From contig NZ_CP044125.1 in the NCBI RefSeq assembly GCF_016864575.1, positions 3,206,001 through 3,270,000 of the forward strand: 64,000 nucleotides of DNA, written 5' to 3'. Positions 62,415 through 64,000 of the stretch are shown here, in pieces (the first letter of the stretch is position 1; each line of letters begins with the position of its first letter). Both the position numbers and the translations under genes were made by a program. Source of the stretch: Rhizobium sp. BG4. Its GTDB lineage: Bacteria; Pseudomonadota; Alphaproteobacteria; Rhizobiales; Rhizobiaceae. Below the pieces are notes generated by a model. That model was given only the letters and a program-made list of their open reading frames with translations. It was not told the DNA's origin and did not search any database.

Positions 62415-63581
62415 TCACGCGGCCGGGGCGGGGGCTGTCTTGCCCCGGGCCGAAAGATAGGTGAGGGCGGTCGCGCCAAGGCCGATCATGGCCATGAGGG
62501 CGGCTGCCAGGGGTACGCGGGTGAGCTCGAAGCCACTCTCGATCACCATGCCTCCGGCCCAGGCGCCGAGCGCGTTGCCGGTGTTGAAGGCGCCGATATT
62601 GATCGTCGAGACCAGGTTCGGTGCATCCTTGCCGAAGCTGACGACGCCGACCTGCAGGGCGGGAACGGCGGCAAAGGTGGCGATCGCCCAGACGAGCAGG
62701 GTGATTTCGGCCGGGATGAAGAAGCGGCTGGTGAAGCTGAAGACCACCGAGGTGACGGCGATCGCGGCAAAGACACCGGCCAGCGTGACGCCAAGCTTCC
62801 AGTCCGCGAGCTTGCCGCCGATCAGGTTGCCGACGGTGAGGCCGATGCCGATCAGGAACAGCGTCCAGGTGACGCCTTCGGACGACAGGCCGGTGACATC
62901 GCGCAGCAGCGGGGCGATATAGGTGAAGAGCGCAAACATCGAGGCCGAGAAGAACACCGTGGTCGACAGCGCCAGCCACAGGCGGCCGTTGCGCAGCGCC
63001 GAGATTTCGGCAAGCAGGCTGCCCTGCTTCTCCTGCTTGTCCTTCGGCAGGATGGCGATCAGGCCGATGATGGTGATGACGCCGATGACGGTGACGACAC
63101 CGAAGGTGGAGCGCCAGCCATAGGCCTGGCCGATTGCAGTGCCGAGCGGGACGCCGAGAACATTTGCCAGCGTCAGGCCGGTGAACATCAGGGCAACGGC
63201 GCGGGCCTTGCGGTCCTCACTGACGAGACCGGCCGCAACCACCGAGCCGATGCCGAAGAAGGCGCCATGGCAAAGGGCGGTGACGACGCGGGCAAACATC
63301 AGCACCCAATAGTTTGGCGCGATGGCGCAGAGCAGATTGCCGGCGATGAAGAAGGCCATCAGCGCGATCAGCGCTGTGCGCCGCTTCAGCTTGGCGGTGG
63401 AGACCGCCATGAGCGGCGCGCCGATCGCCACTGCCAGCGCGTAACCCGTGACGAGCCAGCCGGCCTGCGGAATGGTGACGGAGAGGTCAGCGGCCACTTC
63501 CGGCAGCAGACCCATGATGACGAATTCCGTGGTGCCTATCGCAAAGGAGCTCAAGGCGAGAACGAGGAGGGCGAGGGGCAT
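62415..63581 (-). CDS. MFS transporter (AraJ/drug-efflux type)
   Basis: The 388-aa protein has twelve predicted helices and the MFS signature with VIMGLLPEVAADLSVTIPQA, GAPLMAVSTAKLKRRTALIA and GAFFGIGSVVAAGLVSEDRK. It resembles arabinose-efflux/multidrug permeases. The start is 1 bp after the arsR stop and the oxidoreductase follows 24 bp downstream, so export and reduction of one compound may be linked. Confidence 0.93.
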   Translation of the reverse strand: MPLALLVLALSSFAIGTTEFVIMGLLPEVAADLSVTIPQAGWLVTGYALAVAIGAPLMAVSTAKLKRRTALIALMAFFIAGNLLCAIAPNYWVLMFARVVTALCHGAFFGIGSVVAAGLVSEDRKARAVALMFTGLTLANVLGVPLGTAIGQAYGWRSTFGVVTVIGVITIIGLIAILPKDKQEKQGSLLAEISALRNGRLWLALSTTVFFSASMFALFTYIAPLLRDVTGLSSEGVTWTLFLIGIGLTVGNLIGGKLADWKLGVTLAGVFAAIAVTSVVFSFTSRFFIPAEITLLVWAIATFAAVPALQVGVVSFGKDAPNLVSTINIGAFNTGNALGAWAGGMVIESGFELTRVPLAAALMAMIGLGATALTYLSARGKTAPAPAA

Positions 63582-63582
63582 G

Positions 63583-63876
63583 TCAAAGATCCTGGGAGAG
63601 CTGCTTCAGGAAGTCAGCGATGGTTTCTTCGTTTCGCTTGTAGAAGATCCACTGGCCGACACGGCGCGTGGTGACGAGACCGGCACGATGCAGCGTGCCG
63701 AGATGCGAGGAGACCGTCGACTGCGAGAGGCCGCAGCGCTCGAACTGGCTGGCGCAGACGCCCATATCCAGCGGATGCTCCTGAGAGGCGAAATGCGCCT
63801 CCGGATTTTTCAGCCAGTTGAGGATTTCCATCCGGGTAGGATGTGAAAGTGCCTTGAGGATTTCGTCCTTGTCCAT
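63583..63876 (-). CDS. ArsR-family regulator of the MFS/oxidoreductase operon
   Basis: The 97-aa winged-helix protein has ILKALSHPTRMEILNWLKNP, then VCASQFERCGLSQSTVSSHL and TLHRAGLVTTRRVGQWIFYK. It has a single Cys pair (C-A-S.. and RCG) but no clear metal site; a redox or organic ligand is possible. It is the first gene of the operon and probably represses it from an inverted repeat at 63897-63912. Confidence 0.93.
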   Translation of the reverse strand: MDKDEILKALSHPTRMEILNWLKNPEAHFASQEHPLDMGVCASQFERCGLSQSTVSSHLGTLHRAGLVTTRRVGQWIFYKRNEETIADFLKQLSQDL

Positions 63877-63896
63877 CGTCCGCTCTCGATCCTTAA

Positions 63897-63912
63897 ATCG
63901 AACTTTCTCGAT
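63897..63912 (-). promoter_or_regulatory. Inverted repeat upstream of arsR, candidate operator
   Basis: ATCGA (63897-63901), 6-base spacer, TCGAT (63908-63912) form a perfect 5-bp inverted repeat 20 bp upstream of the arsR start. Further ATCG/CGAT half-sites occur to the right (near 63918 and 63930). Position and symmetry fit ArsR-family autoregulation. Confidence 0.6.
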
Positions 63913-64000
63913 ATATGGATCGCTGCGTGTCGATATGCAAGAGGCGACGGTGTGAGCCGTTGCACGATATTTCTCTGATTAAATTTTAAGCAAAAAAAGA

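Overview
The window looks like a core chromosomal segment of an alphaproteobacterium of the Rhizobiaceae (Rhizobium/Agrobacterium type). The evidence is high GC with strong third-position bias, Shine-Dalgarno-led genes, a petABC cytochrome bc1 operon, rhizobial housekeeping order (lgt, a NDUFAF7-type methyltransferase, pgeF, an M24-fold protein; pth and rplY and prs), many c-di-GMP and cyclase signalling proteins, BA14K and DUF1236-type envelope proteins, and a ClpS2-type adaptor. No rRNA, tRNA, prophage, insertion sequence or CRISPR array was found.

Layout: 1-11 kb holds the 5' end of hemF, a Na/Pi symporter-like protein, a GST, a broken kinase-like phosphotransferase, an ArsR/AHSA1 pair divergent from a DHFR-like reductase, a Cache-HAMP nucleotide cyclase, an L,D-transpeptidase with an OmpA-like lipoprotein, and a TetR/hydrolase pair. 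11-20 kb holds trmL, two paralogous ABC exporters separated by a damaged parDE pair and a solitary RHH protein, then petABC and apt. 20-24.8 kb holds two MaoC genes, ychF, an AbrB-like protein, clpS, a GNAT gene and pth. 24.8-31.1 kb is a c-di-GMP block around rplY: a solute-binding protein paired with a GGDEF-EAL receptor, and an MHYT-GGDEF-EAL protein. 31-39.5 kb holds envelope proteins (including a double-Kazal lipoprotein), prs and the lgt cluster. 39.7-46 kb holds ubiK, a YbjN protein, proC, csaA, a BrnT-like toxin/antitoxin pair and a MarR-response regulator-histidine kinase operon resembling PetP-PetR. 46-54.4 kb holds envelope proteins, an MBL hydrolase, a cold shock protein, a DMT exporter, a PQQ-type sugar dehydrogenase, and a Gram-negative sortase with its vWA substrate. 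54.7-64 kb holds an aminotransferase, a Phd/VapC pair, a cation/proton antiporter, a LysR/epimerase pair, an APH(6)-like kinase and an ArsR-MFS-flavin oxidoreductase operon.

Six genes (phosphotransferase, OmpA-like lipoprotein, apt, sortase substrate, LysR, flavin oxidoreductase) are each interrupted by what looks like one missing base. All six can be repaired by lengthening a short homopolymer by one, so sequencing undercalls are the simplest explanation. The parE toxin differs: it carries an 8-bp tandem duplication and looks like a genuine loss of function. The most interesting candidate systems are the sortase/vWA pair, the solute-binding protein/GGDEF-EAL pair, the short leader ORF with hairpin ahead of the first ABC exporter, and the promoter-operator architecture of the toxin-antitoxin loci.
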